A stretch of 64,000 nt of DNA. Source: Amycolatopsis pretoriensis (GTDB lineage: Bacteria; Actinomycetota; Actinomycetes; Mycobacteriales; Pseudonocardiaceae). The position numbers and the translations under genes were made by a program. The stretch covers positions 1-64,000 of the forward strand of contig NZ_FNUJ01000005.1 of NCBI RefSeq assembly GCF_900107925.1. The letters are read 5' to 3'. The notes below the pieces were generated by a model. That model did not search any database. It worked only from the letters and a program-made list of their open reading frames with translations, and was not told where the DNA came from. Shown here piece by piece: positions 40,147 through 47,977 of the stretch (position 1 is the first letter of the stretch; every line of letters starts with the position of its first letter).

Positions 40147-40608
40147 TCAATGATCACTATCCTTTTCGCGCAATACAACAGGTGAACCGAAGAAGAATTC
40201 GCGCTTGAACCACATGCGAAACCGATATAAACGCTTGTCAACTCCCGTCTCAGATCGGGCGACTCGCTGGAATTCCTCCATAGGCTCTCTGAAATCTTCC
40301 AATTTACGCGAGGTGCGCCAGACGCCAAGAGCATCAGCAACATCAGAGTACAGTTTTGCGGCACGAGGACTACCGTGCATTTCTATGTCTCCCAGCGCAG
40401 CTAGAACTTGCTGATAGACACCTTCAACCTTCTCGTCTTCGTCAGCAAAAGGTATGCCGACCATCGCCGATATTCCCGAAGAGTACGCGTCGCGTTTGAG
40501 CTCACTTAGCTTGGCCCGGCGCCCCTGCCAAGCTGTGATGACGGGTGCCACAATGGTCCCACTGACACCGATTCCCGCACCTACCAGCGCGGCAGTAGTT
40601 GCGTCCAT
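40147..40608 (-). CDS. Membrane-anchored protein of unknown function, low-GC
   Basis: A 153-residue protein with one N-terminal hydrophobic segment (about 5-25, AALVGAGIGVSGTIVAPVIT) followed by a soluble helical domain. No family recognised, though small anchored proteins of this form are common in actinomycete accessory DNA. Base composition is visibly lower in GC than the surroundings, which suggests acquisition from another source. GGAGG lies 8 bases before the ATG. It sits between R1 and R2. Confidence 0.6.
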   Translation of the reverse strand: MDATTAALVGAGIGVSGTIVAPVITAWQGRRAKLSELKRDAYSSGISAMVGIPFADEDEKVEGVYQQVLAALGDIEMHGSPRAAKLYSDVADALGVWRTSRKLEDFREPMEEFQRVARSETGVDKRLYRFRMWFKREFFFGSPVVLREKDSDH

Positions 40609-40797
40609 TTACGCCCTCCAGGCGGCTTAACACGATCTTGATGAGAAGTCGCATTGAGGCTGACAGCCGTTACGGAACGTGCAGGTCCGTCGACGTCACC
40701 TACGGCCGCAGACGCCGCCGGCTCTACGCCCTGCGGCCTCGCGGCGAGCCGGACGAAACCGGTGGGCGCTCGGGATCTTCCACCTCGAACTCGCCGC

Positions 40798-41316
40798 CGG
40801 CGGGGGCGGCGGCGACCAAGCCACCGGCTTCACGAAGTGTCCGTGAGCGGCCGACAACCACGCTGAGACGGGACAGGCGGCCGCGGGCGGAGTTCGTCGG
40901 CACCGAGACGCCCAATACGGAAACGGCGCGTCGTGCGCGCTCTCAGGCCCGACAGGGGTCGGAAATTTCGCTGCCTGAGGACGCCGTACGCCGCCGAACG
41001 CCCGCCCCCTGGTGTGGTCGGACCACAGGGACCGACAGAGGGGATCTGAGGGCCGATTTTGACGGGCGTGCAGAGCGCGGGCTCTTCACGTGCCGCTGCC
41101 AGGGTGAGTGACACCTGTGGGGTGTCGTCACTGTCACACCTGTCACTCTGTCACTCTACATAGTCTGACCTGCGGTTTTAGGTGTGACAGGCGAGTGACA
41201 CCCTCGGTGACAGCTCTTTTCCCACACTAATTCTATGTCTCTATAGTCACTGGAAAAGGGAAAAGCGGCTGAAGCAGGGGGGTGGCACACCTCCTCCTGT
41301 TTCAGCCGCTTTTCCC
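40798..41316 (+). repeat. Right-end repeat R2 (about 500 bp) with terminal hairpin
   Basis: R2 aligns with R3 along its length. It starts near GGGGGCGGCGGC, passes through CTTCACGAAGTG, GGACGCCGTACGC and CTGAGGGCC (41047), then CTGTCAC at 41131, 41140 and 41148, CTGACCTGCGGTTTTAGG and TATGTCTCTATAGTCACT, and ends in a hairpin (41258-41278 with 41296-41316; GGGAAAAGCGGCTGAA arm). From 40609 to 40797 I see no gene. Confidence 0.85.
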
Positions 41317-41384
41317 TAGTGGCCCACGGATGGCCCACGGATGGCCGCACACGGCTGCACACTGCCGCATCTGGCCGCACACGC

Positions 41385-41430
41385 AAAGAAGCCCGCGCCT
41401 GGCATATGCCAAGGTCACGGGGCTTCTTCG
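41385..41430 (-). terminator. Hairpin after the tRNA-Tyr-like remnant
   Basis: AAGAAGCCC and GGGCTTCTT pair around an inner TGGCATATGCCA palindrome. It is placed as a terminator would be downstream of the minus-strand tRNA-like sequence. Confidence 0.55.
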
Positions 41431-41435
41431 CAGCG

Positions 41436-41495
41436 TGGCGGGTGAGGGATTCGAACCCCCGTAGGCGTAAGCCAACTGGTTTACAGCCTGTCCCC
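41436..41495 (-). pseudogene. 3' half of a tRNA-Tyr(GTA)-like sequence
   Basis: On the minus strand, ACAGG-CTGTAAA-CCAGT (anticodon loop, GTA at 41482-41484, one stem mismatch), a long variable arm, the T arm GGGGGTTCGAATCCCTC and the acceptor 3' strand ACCCGCC plus A are present. The matching 5' acceptor strand GGCGGGT and the D arm are absent. This is what an attachment-site fragment of tRNA-Tyr would look like, so I infer a fossil att site or tRNA relic. The gap 41317-41555 otherwise contains short TGGCCCACGGA repeats. Confidence 0.55.
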
Positions 41496-41555
41496 GGACG
41501 CTGCGCGTATCAGGGGTTGCCGCTTCGAGACCTCGCCTAAGTCAGGCGGCAGTGC

Positions 41556-43193
41556 TCAGGTGGGTTTGCGTACGAGGCCGGTGTAGGCAGCGATGGCGAG
41601 GGTGGCCAGGCCCCAGAGGAGGGCTTGAAGTGCCCAGAGGATGGCGGTGAAGGTTTGACCCCAGCCAGTGGTGGTGTCGAGGTCGCAGTGGGCGCGGATA
41701 CCGGTGGTGCCGAGGGGTAGGCCGCGGTCGATGCCGAGGCCAATGAGTTCGACGGGTGAGCAAGGGGTGCCGGGGGTGACGGGTTTCGCGGTGGCGGGTG
41801 GGACGCGTTCGGCGGCGTGGTGGCCGGGGTGGGTGGTGACGTGTCCGGCGAGCAGGCTGAGGGCGGCGGCGAGGGTGAGGACGACGGCGAGGGCGGTGAC
41901 GAGACGGTGGGCACGGTAGCCGTAGCGGCCGAGCCAGCCCCATATTCCATGTCGCCACTGTGCGATTCGGTTGCCCAAAGCCTCGGGGGTGCGGCGGCGG
42001 AGGTCGTTTTGTTGAGTGATCAGCACTTCGCGGGCGTTGTTGTCGTGGCCGGCGGCGCGCTCGGTCGCGGCGAGTTGTTGGAAGGGCTGGGGCCAGTAGG
42101 CGGGGGTGTGGTGCACTAGCAGGTGCAGCCATTGACGCCACGATGTCTCCCGCAGGACGGGGTAGGTCAATCCGTGGGCAATGATGGTGCGGTCGCCGTC
42201 CGGGCAGCCGCGGCGGCTCGTCGTCTGCCGACTGGTCGGGCACACGACCGCCGGTAGGAGCAGTAACGCCCCGGTGATCTGCGCCTCATGCATGACCAGG
42301 AGCGGACCTGAGCTGCTGTCCAGCCGGGACACCAACAGCGCAGTCTGGCCGCCGATTTGGGCACCGGCCAGCCGGATCGCACCGAGTTTTCCGGCGCCGG
42401 TGATGGTGGCGTCCTTAATGAACAGGTCGCTGTCAGTGCGGAGGCCGTCGGCGTAAAGCGCGGGGCCGGTGGTGTTGGTGATGGTGATTCGATCGAGGCT
42501 GAGTGGGCCGCTGATTTGGGCACCGGGGAGCCGGATCGCGCCGAGGTCTCCGGCGCTGGTGATGGTGGCGTCATCCATAAAAATGCCATAGCCGGTGCGG
42601 AGTCCGTCGGCGTGCAGCGCGGGGCCGGTGGTGTTGGTGATGGTGATTCGATCGAGGCCAAGTTGGCCGCTGATTTGGGCACTGGGGAGCCGGATCGCGC
42701 CGACATCTCCGCCGCCAGTGATGGTGGCGTCCCGTATGAAGAGGTGGCTGTCAGTGCGGAGTCCGTCGGCGTGCAGGTAGGAGAGCAAGCAGCGGTTCAG
42801 GTACAGGTCGCGAAGGTGCGCATGTCGGCAAACGATGCCGTCCGGGAGCGCAGACTCGTACAAGTCCAGGCCGGTGACGGCGGTGACGTGATCGAGGTCA
42901 AGCTCTCCGATGACCCGCACTCCCGCTAGCCGGATTCCACGGGGGTCGAGGTCACCGTGCAGGCCGCGGAGGAGATCGCGGAGCAGATCGGCTCGTACCC
43001 GCAGTTCGGGGTTGTCGGTGACCGCCAGCTCCTCCACCGTCATCATGGTGGCGGAATCGGCGAGGTCTCCGCGGCGGGCAGTTTCGACCACCTGTCGCTC
43101 CACCTCGGTCAGGTCGGTCAGCACGGGGGAGGGCTGCGTTTCGTCCACACCACCACAGTCGATTGCACGCAACGGAATGTGACATCTGACCAC
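41556..43193 (-). CDS. Beta-helix-like membrane protein (element cargo)
   Basis: A 545-residue protein. The N-terminal 100 residues lead into a repetitive region with three 53-residue units, each containing ADGLRT, DATIT, GAIRLPGAQISG and RITITNTTGPAL, which suggests a right-handed beta-helix. The C-terminal part has membrane helices at about 430-455 (LVTALAVVLTLAAALSLLAG) and about 515-540 (ILWALQALLWGLATLAIAAY). Related Streptomyces proteins are often labelled membrane-associated oxidoreductase, but I see no redox motif. GTG 43148 is an alternative start. Confidence 0.65.
   Translation of the reverse strand: MVRCHIPLRAIDCGGVDETQPSPVLTDLTEVERQVVETARRGDLADSATMMTVEELAVTDNPELRVRADLLRDLLRGLHGDLDPRGIRLAGVRVIGELDLDHVTAVTGLDLYESALPDGIVCRHAHLRDLYLNRCLLSYLHADGLRTDSHLFIRDATITGGGDVGAIRLPSAQISGQLGLDRITITNTTGPALHADGLRTGYGIFMDDATITSAGDLGAIRLPGAQISGPLSLDRITITNTTGPALYADGLRTDSDLFIKDATITGAGKLGAIRLAGAQIGGQTALLVSRLDSSSGPLLVMHEAQITGALLLLPAVVCPTSRQTTSRRGCPDGDRTIIAHGLTYPVLRETSWRQWLHLLVHHTPAYWPQPFQQLAATERAAGHDNNAREVLITQQNDLRRRTPEALGNRIAQWRHGIWGWLGRYGYRAHRLVTALAVVLTLAAALSLLAGHVTTHPGHHAAERVPPATAKPVTPGTPCSPVELIGLGIDRGLPLGTTGIRAHCDLDTTTGWGQTFTAILWALQALLWGLATLAIAAYTGLVRKPT
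42300..42775. repeat. Tandem 159-base coding repeats
   Basis: Two full and one diverged copy of a 159-base (53-codon) unit lie head to tail; for example the AGCGCGGGGCCGG string occurs at 42457 and 42616. They encode the beta-helix-like units of the protein at 41556-43193. Confidence 0.85.
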
Positions 43194-43236
43194 CCCACCT
43201 CACCGCGGAGTCTGTCACGGCGCGCTGTGACACCAG

Positions 43237-43737
43237 CGGGGGCGGCGGCTACCACGCGAATGACTTCACGAAGTGCCTGTAGTCAAGCGGGAACCCGTGC
43301 CGACGGCCCGGGTTCCGGCTCATCGGCACGAGACGACTCAAAGCGGAAAACGGCCGCGCTGTGCCGCTCTCAGCCCTGACAGGGACCGGAATTTCGCAGC
43401 CTGAGGACGCCGTACGCGGGCGAACGTGCGCATCCTGGTGTGGTTGGACTGCGGGAACGGTAGATGCGCTCTGAGGGTCGGTCTTGCGGACCTGCGGAGC
43501 ACGGACTCTGCGCCTGCCGCCCCGGGTGAGTGACACCTGTGGGCTGTCGAGACTGTCACACCTGTCACTCTGTCACTTTGCATGGTCTGACCTGCGGTTT
43601 TAGGTGTGACACGGCGGTGACACCTCCAGTGACAGCTTCTGTCCCACACTAACGGTATGTCTCAGTAGTCACTAAGAACGAAAAGAGGCTGAACCAGCAG
43701 TGTGGCGGCGGGCCCCCCTGCTGGTTCAGCCTCTTTT
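43237..43737 (+). repeat. Right-end repeat R3 (about 500 bp) with terminal hairpin
   Basis: R3 aligns with R2 from GGGGGCGGCGGC onward, with CTGTCAC at 43553, 43562 and 43570 (9- and 8-base spacing), CTGACCTGCGGTTTTAGG and TATGTCTCAGTAGTCACT. It ends in a perfect 20-bp hairpin stem (43681-43700 with 43718-43737). It stands 126 bases before attR, so it is the right-end module of the present element. Confidence 0.9.
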
Positions 43738-43862
43738 GAACCGCTGGGTGTCAAAGTGAGTGACAATCTGGGTGGCGGAGCGTGGACCTTCATGGACGTT
43801 GGCGGACCGTGAATGTGCTGGCCAGAATGGTTTGAGCGAGTTCAAGAACGGTCGAATTTGCC

Positions 43863-43905
43863 CTGATAACGAAGAGGTCCCAGGTTCAAGTCCTGGTAGG
43901 CCCAC
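43863..43905 (+). repeat. attR: 43-bp direct repeat of the tRNA-Ile 3' end
   Basis: Identical to 24130-24172. It marks the right end of the element and is a tRNA 3' fragment without the 5' half. Confidence 0.95.
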
Positions 43906-43910
43906 AGAAC

Positions 43911-43941
43911 AAGGCCGGTTCGCAGTTCGCGAACCGGCCTT
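43911..43941. terminator. Original tRNA-Ile terminator (chromosomal side)
   Basis: AAGGCCGGTTCG with CGAACCGGCCTT around a short loop. It resembles the hairpin at 24181-24213 and lies just outside attR, so it should be the host terminator displaced by integration. Confidence 0.8.
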
Positions 43942-43949
43942 GTTCATTT

Positions 43950-44735
43950 TCAGCCGGCGTCGTGGGCGGTGGTTTCGAGCCAGTGCCGGGCAAGCGCGGT
44001 CTCGCCGTCGATGGTGATTTCGCGGTCGGCGAGGGGAAGTCGCCGAGTCAACGTCAGCAGCAGCGAGCTCGCCGGGCCGGTCAGCGTCACGTCGGCTGGT
44101 CGGGCTCCGGGTTGCCACTTCGCCCCCTCCGGCCGCCGTTCGATGAACCACGCGTCCGGGGTGTCGGTGGCCTGCCACAGCAATGTCTGCCCGGTGCCGC
44201 GGATGCCGTGCGCGGACTCGGATCGCTGCAGCTCCCACGTCGGCGAAGTGAGCATCGTCAGGTGGTTGGAGATGAGCGCGGCCGCGACGGTGGCGTCGAT
44301 GTCGGCCGGCTGGTTCGCCGCGTTGGACGCGTCGAAGCCGTGGATGACCGCCTCGTTGACCATGCTGGTCAGCCAGAACTGCGCGCCGGAACGTTCGTCC
44401 CCCGCGGCGTTGAACACGGGTGCGTCCATCGCGTCGTCGGAGCACGCGTTCGCCACGCGCTGTGCGGACTCCGCCAGCCACGCTCGCCACTCGGCCGGGT
44501 CGGCCGGGGCTGCGGCCATCTCGGTGGGCAGCTGGGTGGGGTCGGTGATGCGCCGCTCGATGATCTCCGCGACCCAGTGCTGGGTCTGGCCGATGTGCGC
44601 GACCAGGTCGGAGACGGTCCACGCCGGAGCGGTCGGCACGGCGGCGCCGGGTCCGGCCGCGACAGCCGCGTTCGCCAGCCGGCGGGTGTGGTCGACGATC
44701 GCTCGCCGGGCTTGGTCGGTGCTCAGTTCGGTCAT
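43950..44735 (-). CDS. Maleylpyruvate isomerase/mycothiol-dependent enzyme family protein (DinB fold)
   Basis: A 261-residue protein of the mycothiol-dependent maleylpyruvate isomerase family. The N-terminal DinB-like domain includes APAWTVSDLVAHIGQTQHWV, with a histidine of the metal triad, and the later MVNEAVIHGFDASNAAN supplies another; the C-terminal sterol-carrier-like part has DVTLTGPASSLLLTLTRRL. Mycothiol is the actinobacterial low-molecular-weight thiol; the substrate here is unknown. ATG 44735 gives MTELSTDQARR. It lies just outside the element. Confidence 0.85.
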   Translation of the reverse strand: MTELSTDQARRAIVDHTRRLANAAVAAGPGAAVPTAPAWTVSDLVAHIGQTQHWVAEIIERRITDPTQLPTEMAAAPADPAEWRAWLAESAQRVANACSDDAMDAPVFNAAGDERSGAQFWLTSMVNEAVIHGFDASNAANQPADIDATVAAALISNHLTMLTSPTWELQRSESAHGIRGTGQTLLWQATDTPDAWFIERRPEGAKWQPGARPADVTLTGPASSLLLTLTRRLPLADREITIDGETALARHWLETTAHDAG

Positions 44736-45140
44736 TGCTCGCCCCTCGGTCGGTCGCTGGTTCGCCTTCGACAACGCGTCGAACGAGGGTGGCAGGAATC
44801 GACAGAGCCCGGATACAGGTCAGCCCTGCCGGGAAGAGAATGAACCGGCAGGGCTGAGCGGTCACGGTCGGCGCGCATCACGGTCGCCTCTCGGCGAAGT
44901 GGCTCAACACGGCTCCAGCCGAACGGAACTCCGCGAAGGCGGTGGTTGAGGCCCGGGGGACACGGTGGGCACGTCGACCAGTGGGTACAACGAGACACCC
45001 CGCCCCCGTATTTCCGCCGAAGTGTGACCTGCGTTACCTGCGCAATCGTGGTTCCACGTGGAACCACCGCCCCCGACGGTGGCCGGGGCCGGTGCAGTAA
45101 CATCGCGGGGTAAGGGAAGCAAGCTGAGAAGGGGGCTTCG
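44736..45140. other. Intergenic region with hairpin and parS site
   Basis: No gene is seen in these 405 bases. A perfect 12-bp stem, CAGCCCTGCCGG (44821-44832) with CCGGCAGGGCTG (44845-44856), forms a hairpin of unclear owner. A parS site lies at 45051-45064. Confidence 0.6.
45051..45064. promoter_or_regulatory. parS site 5
   Basis: GTTCCACGTGGAAC, a perfect palindrome differing from GTTTCACGTGAAAC by one base in each arm. It lies about 37 kb from the parAB cluster, on the other side of oriC. Confidence 0.8.
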
Positions 45141-45308
45141 GTGAAGAAGCTGCTGGCACTCGCGGTCATCGCGGGCGGCGTCCTGTTCGTCGTGAAGCGC
45201 AACAAGGCGGCCAAGGCGGAAGCCGACCTGTGGCGCGAGGCGACCGCGCCGGTCCCCTCGAACAACGGCACCACCCCGGCCAAGCCGGCGGGTGCGTCCC
45301 ACAACTGA
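45141..45308 (+). CDS. DLW-39 family protein
   Basis: A 55-residue protein with an N-terminal hydrophobic helix (MKKLLALAVIAGGVLFVV) and the family DLW tripeptide (AEADLWREAT). DLW-39 proteins are small conserved actinobacterial proteins found near the tRNA-Ile/tRNA-Ala genes after gyrA. Function is unknown. The GTG start at 45141 has AAGGGGG about 8 bases upstream. A small hairpin (GCGGGC/GCCCGC) follows the stop. Confidence 0.85.
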   Translation: MKKLLALAVIAGGVLFVVKRNKAAKAEADLWREATAPVPSNNGTTPAKPAGASHN

Positions 45309-45335
45309 TTTGCCGCGGGCACTTCGCCCGCACCC

Positions 45336-45408
45336 GGGGCTGTAGCTCAATTGGTAGAGCACCGCCTTTGCAAGGCGGGGGTCAGGGGTTCGATTCCCCT
45401 CAGCTCCA
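45336..45408 (+). tRNA. tRNA-Ala (anticodon TGC)
   Basis: A 73-base cloverleaf: acceptor GGGGCTG with CAGCTCC, D arm GCTCAATTGGTAGAGC, anticodon stem CCGCC/GGCGG with TGC at 45369-45371, and T arm GGGGTTCGATTCCCC. CCA is not encoded. It follows DLW-39, as tRNA-Ala follows tRNA-Ile in related chromosomes without the element. Confidence 0.97.
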
Positions 45409-45430
45409 CAACATCCATGGTTCCGCGAAG

Positions 45431-45458
45431 CCGGTACGGAGACGCCGTACCGGCCTTT
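45431..45458 (+). terminator. tRNA-Ala terminator
   Basis: A 9-bp perfect stem, CCGGTACGG (45431-45439) with CCGTACCGG (45445-45453), followed by CCTTTT. Confidence 0.85.
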
Positions 45459-45688
45459 TGCTGTACTGTCACGCGTGAGTGCCCTTAACAAAACGCCAGA
45501 TCGTTGCGGGGCTGAACTGGCTGCGATGGTGACTCAGATAGCCTCCTGACAAGGATACTTACATGTTGTCGTCGCTGCCTCGCAGCTACGGCGTGGAGTG
45601 TGAACTCTAGTAGCACTGCAGTGCTACCTTGCTGTGCACTGTCTCGGTTCCTATCGTTGGTCAAGAACATCGACGAAGGAGGGGGACC

Positions 45689-47977
45689 ATGACAGCGGCA
45701 GATGCGACTGACGACCGCCTGGTGTCGAGGGCACAGATCGCGGTGCTGGCGGGAGTCCAGCGCCCGGCCGTCACGAACTGGCAGCAACGCCATCCTGACT
45801 TCCCGCAGCCGGACCGGTCGGAGGGTGGGGAGTACTTCCGGGCCGGTCAGGTCATCGCGTGGCTGGGTTCGAGGCAAATCCGAGAAAGTGCTCTGCTCGC
45901 GGACGAATCCCCGGGGGCGACGTACGGCGAGCGGATGCGGCGGCGGCTTGCCGAGCCCGAACAGAAGACTGCTCGACCGCCGTCGAGAGCGGTTGAACCA
46001 TCCGGAGGGCAGTCGGCCGATCGGTTGCTGGGGCCGTTGGCGAACCGAACCCGCGGTTCCGCGTCCGCCGGGGACTACTTCGACCTGATCTTCTCGCTGG
46101 TTCTGCTGCGTTCGACCGGAGCCGACAGCTGGAACGAGCTAGCACGGTTCGCGACCGCGGACCGGTCCCCTGAGGACGTCCGACGGCTGCTGTTCACGGT
46201 TGGCAATCTCGCCGACGAACAACTGCGCAGAATGGGACTCACGCCTGGACTGCGGTCATCGGTGGCGGTCATCCGGCCGGAGTCACCGCGGGACTTGGCC
46301 GAGGTCGTCGCGTTGACCGGCGAAGTCGGTCCCGTCGCGTTTCGAAAGCTGCTCAGGGCATATGAGACGGCAGCTGTCATGCGAAGCGACACGGTCTTCA
46401 CACCACAAAGCCTTACCCGTCTGATGGCTCGCTTGGTCGCCGGTGTGGGCAAGCGTCCGCTTCGGGTCCTCGATCCCTACGCCCGTGGGGGCGAGTTGCT
46501 GGCCGCCGTGTCCGAAACCACGACGGCATCGAGCCTCCGCGGTATGGGACCGGACCGGGCCATGCTCCGGATCGCCGGGATCAACCTCGCACTGCACGGC
46601 GTGGTGGCCAAGCTCGAGCGGTTCTCGTCGATGCCGTGGGAAACCTTCGACCCGGTCGAAGGCAAAGCGGACGTCATCGTCTGCAATCCGCCTTTCAACG
46701 GGAGTTCCGCGCGCCTCGATCCTGATAAGCCGACGTGGTCGTTCGGTCCGGTGCCTGCCGGAAACGACAACTTCGCTTGGGTGCAGCACGTGGTGCAAGC
46801 CCTCGCGCCAGGCGGTAGAGCGGTCGTGCTGATGCCCGGCAACGCCGCGGTTTCGGCAAATCAGCGCGAACGCGACATCCGCCGGAAGCTCGTCGAGGAA
46901 GGGGCAGTGGAATCGGTCGTCGCACTGCCGGCTCGGATGTTCCCCACGACGCCGATCCAGGCGTCCATCTGGGTTCTTAAGAGCCCGGACGGAAACCGTG
47001 GGCCAGTTTTGTTCGTCGACGCGCGCAGGCTCGGCCACCGGGTCGAGAAGTCCTATGTCTTCGCGGACTCGGACATCGACGACATCGCGGGGGAACTCGT
47101 TTCGTGGCGTGACTCCGGCTGTCGTGCTGGTCGCCGGTCCGCGCTCAGCGCATCCGTCGAGGCGAGCGAGATCGCCGAACCCGAATACTCGCTGAGCCCC
47201 GCTGAGTACGCGCGCATGGCCGACACCGCAGAAGGAACGGAGGACCACCTCGAGATTCTCGTGCGGACAACAGCCGAGACTGAGCGTCTTCGTGCGCAAG
47301 CCGAGGATTCGGACGCCGCCGTGGCCGAGTTCAGCGGCTCGATCAGCCGAGTCGGCCGAATCCGGAAAGAGCGGCAGGCGAGGTTGAACGAACTGTGTGA
47401 AATCAATCCCGGGCCGGCGCAGAATCTGTTGAAGAAGTTCGAGCAGAGCATCGCCCAGGCGGTACCGGTGGTCTTACCCAAGCACCTCACCGATCGACGC
47501 ATCGTCATGGCTGCCGACGAGCGGAAGGTCTCCGACCAAGCGGCAGCGGAGCTTGGCAGGTTCCGGCTGAGGGTGCACGACATCGTTTGTGTGCGAACTG
47601 GAAGCACGGGTCCGAGTGCGTTGGTGGAGGAGCACCAGGAAGGGTGGGTGGCGGGGACCAATCTGCTGAGATTGCACAAGTTCAAGACTGACGTCGTCGA
47701 CCCGCTGTACCTGCTGGCTTACCTGTCGCTACCTGCCGTGGTGACGTGGATCCAAGAACGCTCGAGGGAGGCCACCGCGGTACCGACCCTCAGCAAGAGC
47801 GCCCTCAGTCAGCTCAAGGTGTCCTTGCCGTCGCTCGACGAGCAGATCCAGATCGGTTCGTGGCTGCGGACCGCCGACGAACAGGTCGCCGCTCATCGCG
47901 AGCTGGCGAAGGCCGTGGTACACCGTCGCGCCGCGATGGTGCCGTGTCTGATGGGGGGCCTTTTCGATGGAAAATGA
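45689..47977 (+). CDS. N6-adenine DNA methylase, HsdM-like with HsdS-like C-terminus
   Basis: A 762-residue protein. An N-terminal HTH (about 10-60: LVSRAQIAVLAGVQRPAVTN) is followed by an HsdM-type methylase domain (about 225-470) with SAM motif I LDPYARGGELL (261-271) and catalytic NPPF (333-336). The last 200 residues resemble a specificity-subunit target domain: FRLRVHDIVCVRTGSTG, GTNLLRL and LKVSLPSLDEQIQIGSWL. No restriction subunit is adjacent. It could be an orphan methylase that sets DNA marks, or part of a two-gene defence locus with the following membrane protein. GGAGGGGG precedes ATG 45689. Confidence 0.88.
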   Translation: MTAADATDDRLVSRAQIAVLAGVQRPAVTNWQQRHPDFPQPDRSEGGEYFRAGQVIAWLGSRQIRESALLADESPGATYGERMRRRLAEPEQKTARPPSRAVEPSGGQSADRLLGPLANRTRGSASAGDYFDLIFSLVLLRSTGADSWNELARFATADRSPEDVRRLLFTVGNLADEQLRRMGLTPGLRSSVAVIRPESPRDLAEVVALTGEVGPVAFRKLLRAYETAAVMRSDTVFTPQSLTRLMARLVAGVGKRPLRVLDPYARGGELLAAVSETTTASSLRGMGPDRAMLRIAGINLALHGVVAKLERFSSMPWETFDPVEGKADVIVCNPPFNGSSARLDPDKPTWSFGPVPAGNDNFAWVQHVVQALAPGGRAVVLMPGNAAVSANQRERDIRRKLVEEGAVESVVALPARMFPTTPIQASIWVLKSPDGNRGPVLFVDARRLGHRVEKSYVFADSDIDDIAGELVSWRDSGCRAGRRSALSASVEASEIAEPEYSLSPAEYARMADTAEGTEDHLEILVRTTAETERLRAQAEDSDAAVAEFSGSISRVGRIRKERQARLNELCEINPGPAQNLLKKFEQSIAQAVPVVLPKHLTDRRIVMAADERKVSDQAAAELGRFRLRVHDIVCVRTGSTGPSALVEEHQEGWVAGTNLLRLHKFKTDVVDPLYLLAYLSLPAVVTWIQERSREATAVPTLSKSALSQLKVSLPSLDEQIQIGSWLRTADEQVAAHRELAKAVVHRRAAMVPCLMGGLFDGK

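Larger units (their letters stand above)
24130..43905. mobile_element. Integrative conjugative element in tRNA-Ile (about 19.8 kb)
   Basis: The element lies between two 43-bp direct repeats of the tRNA-Ile 3' end. It carries the full set expected of an actinomycete integrative and conjugative element: tyrosine integrase and excisionase beside attL, prim-pol primase plus RepA-type ATPase for replication, an FtsK/TraB-like translocase for double-stranded DNA transfer, small membrane proteins of the spread (Spd) type, a GntR/UTRA repressor and a NUDIX hydrolase. The same combination is known from AICEs such as pSAM2 and the Amycolatopsis pMEA elements, although their replication initiators may differ. 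No obvious inactivating mutation is seen in the core genes. Confidence 0.93.

Noticed and set aside
41319-41540. A short plus-strand frame reading VRDSNPRRRKPTGLQPVPG.
   Set aside because: This peptide is a typical false translation of tRNA-type sequence; the DNA is better explained as the tRNA-Tyr-like fragment.
39896-43570. The CTGTCAC repeats as a CRISPR array.
   Set aside because: Repeat units are 7 to 9 bases with no spacers of uniform length and no cas genes.
44821-44856. The 12-bp hairpin as a riboswitch.
   Set aside because: It is a simple perfect stem without conserved riboswitch features; no clear regulated gene follows.
43726-44865. A minus-strand frame of 379 codons covering attR and the mycothiol-type gene.
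   Set aside because: It crosses the att repeat and reads GLPGLEPGTSSL, the usual tRNA artefact. The gene at 43950-44735 in another frame is convincing.
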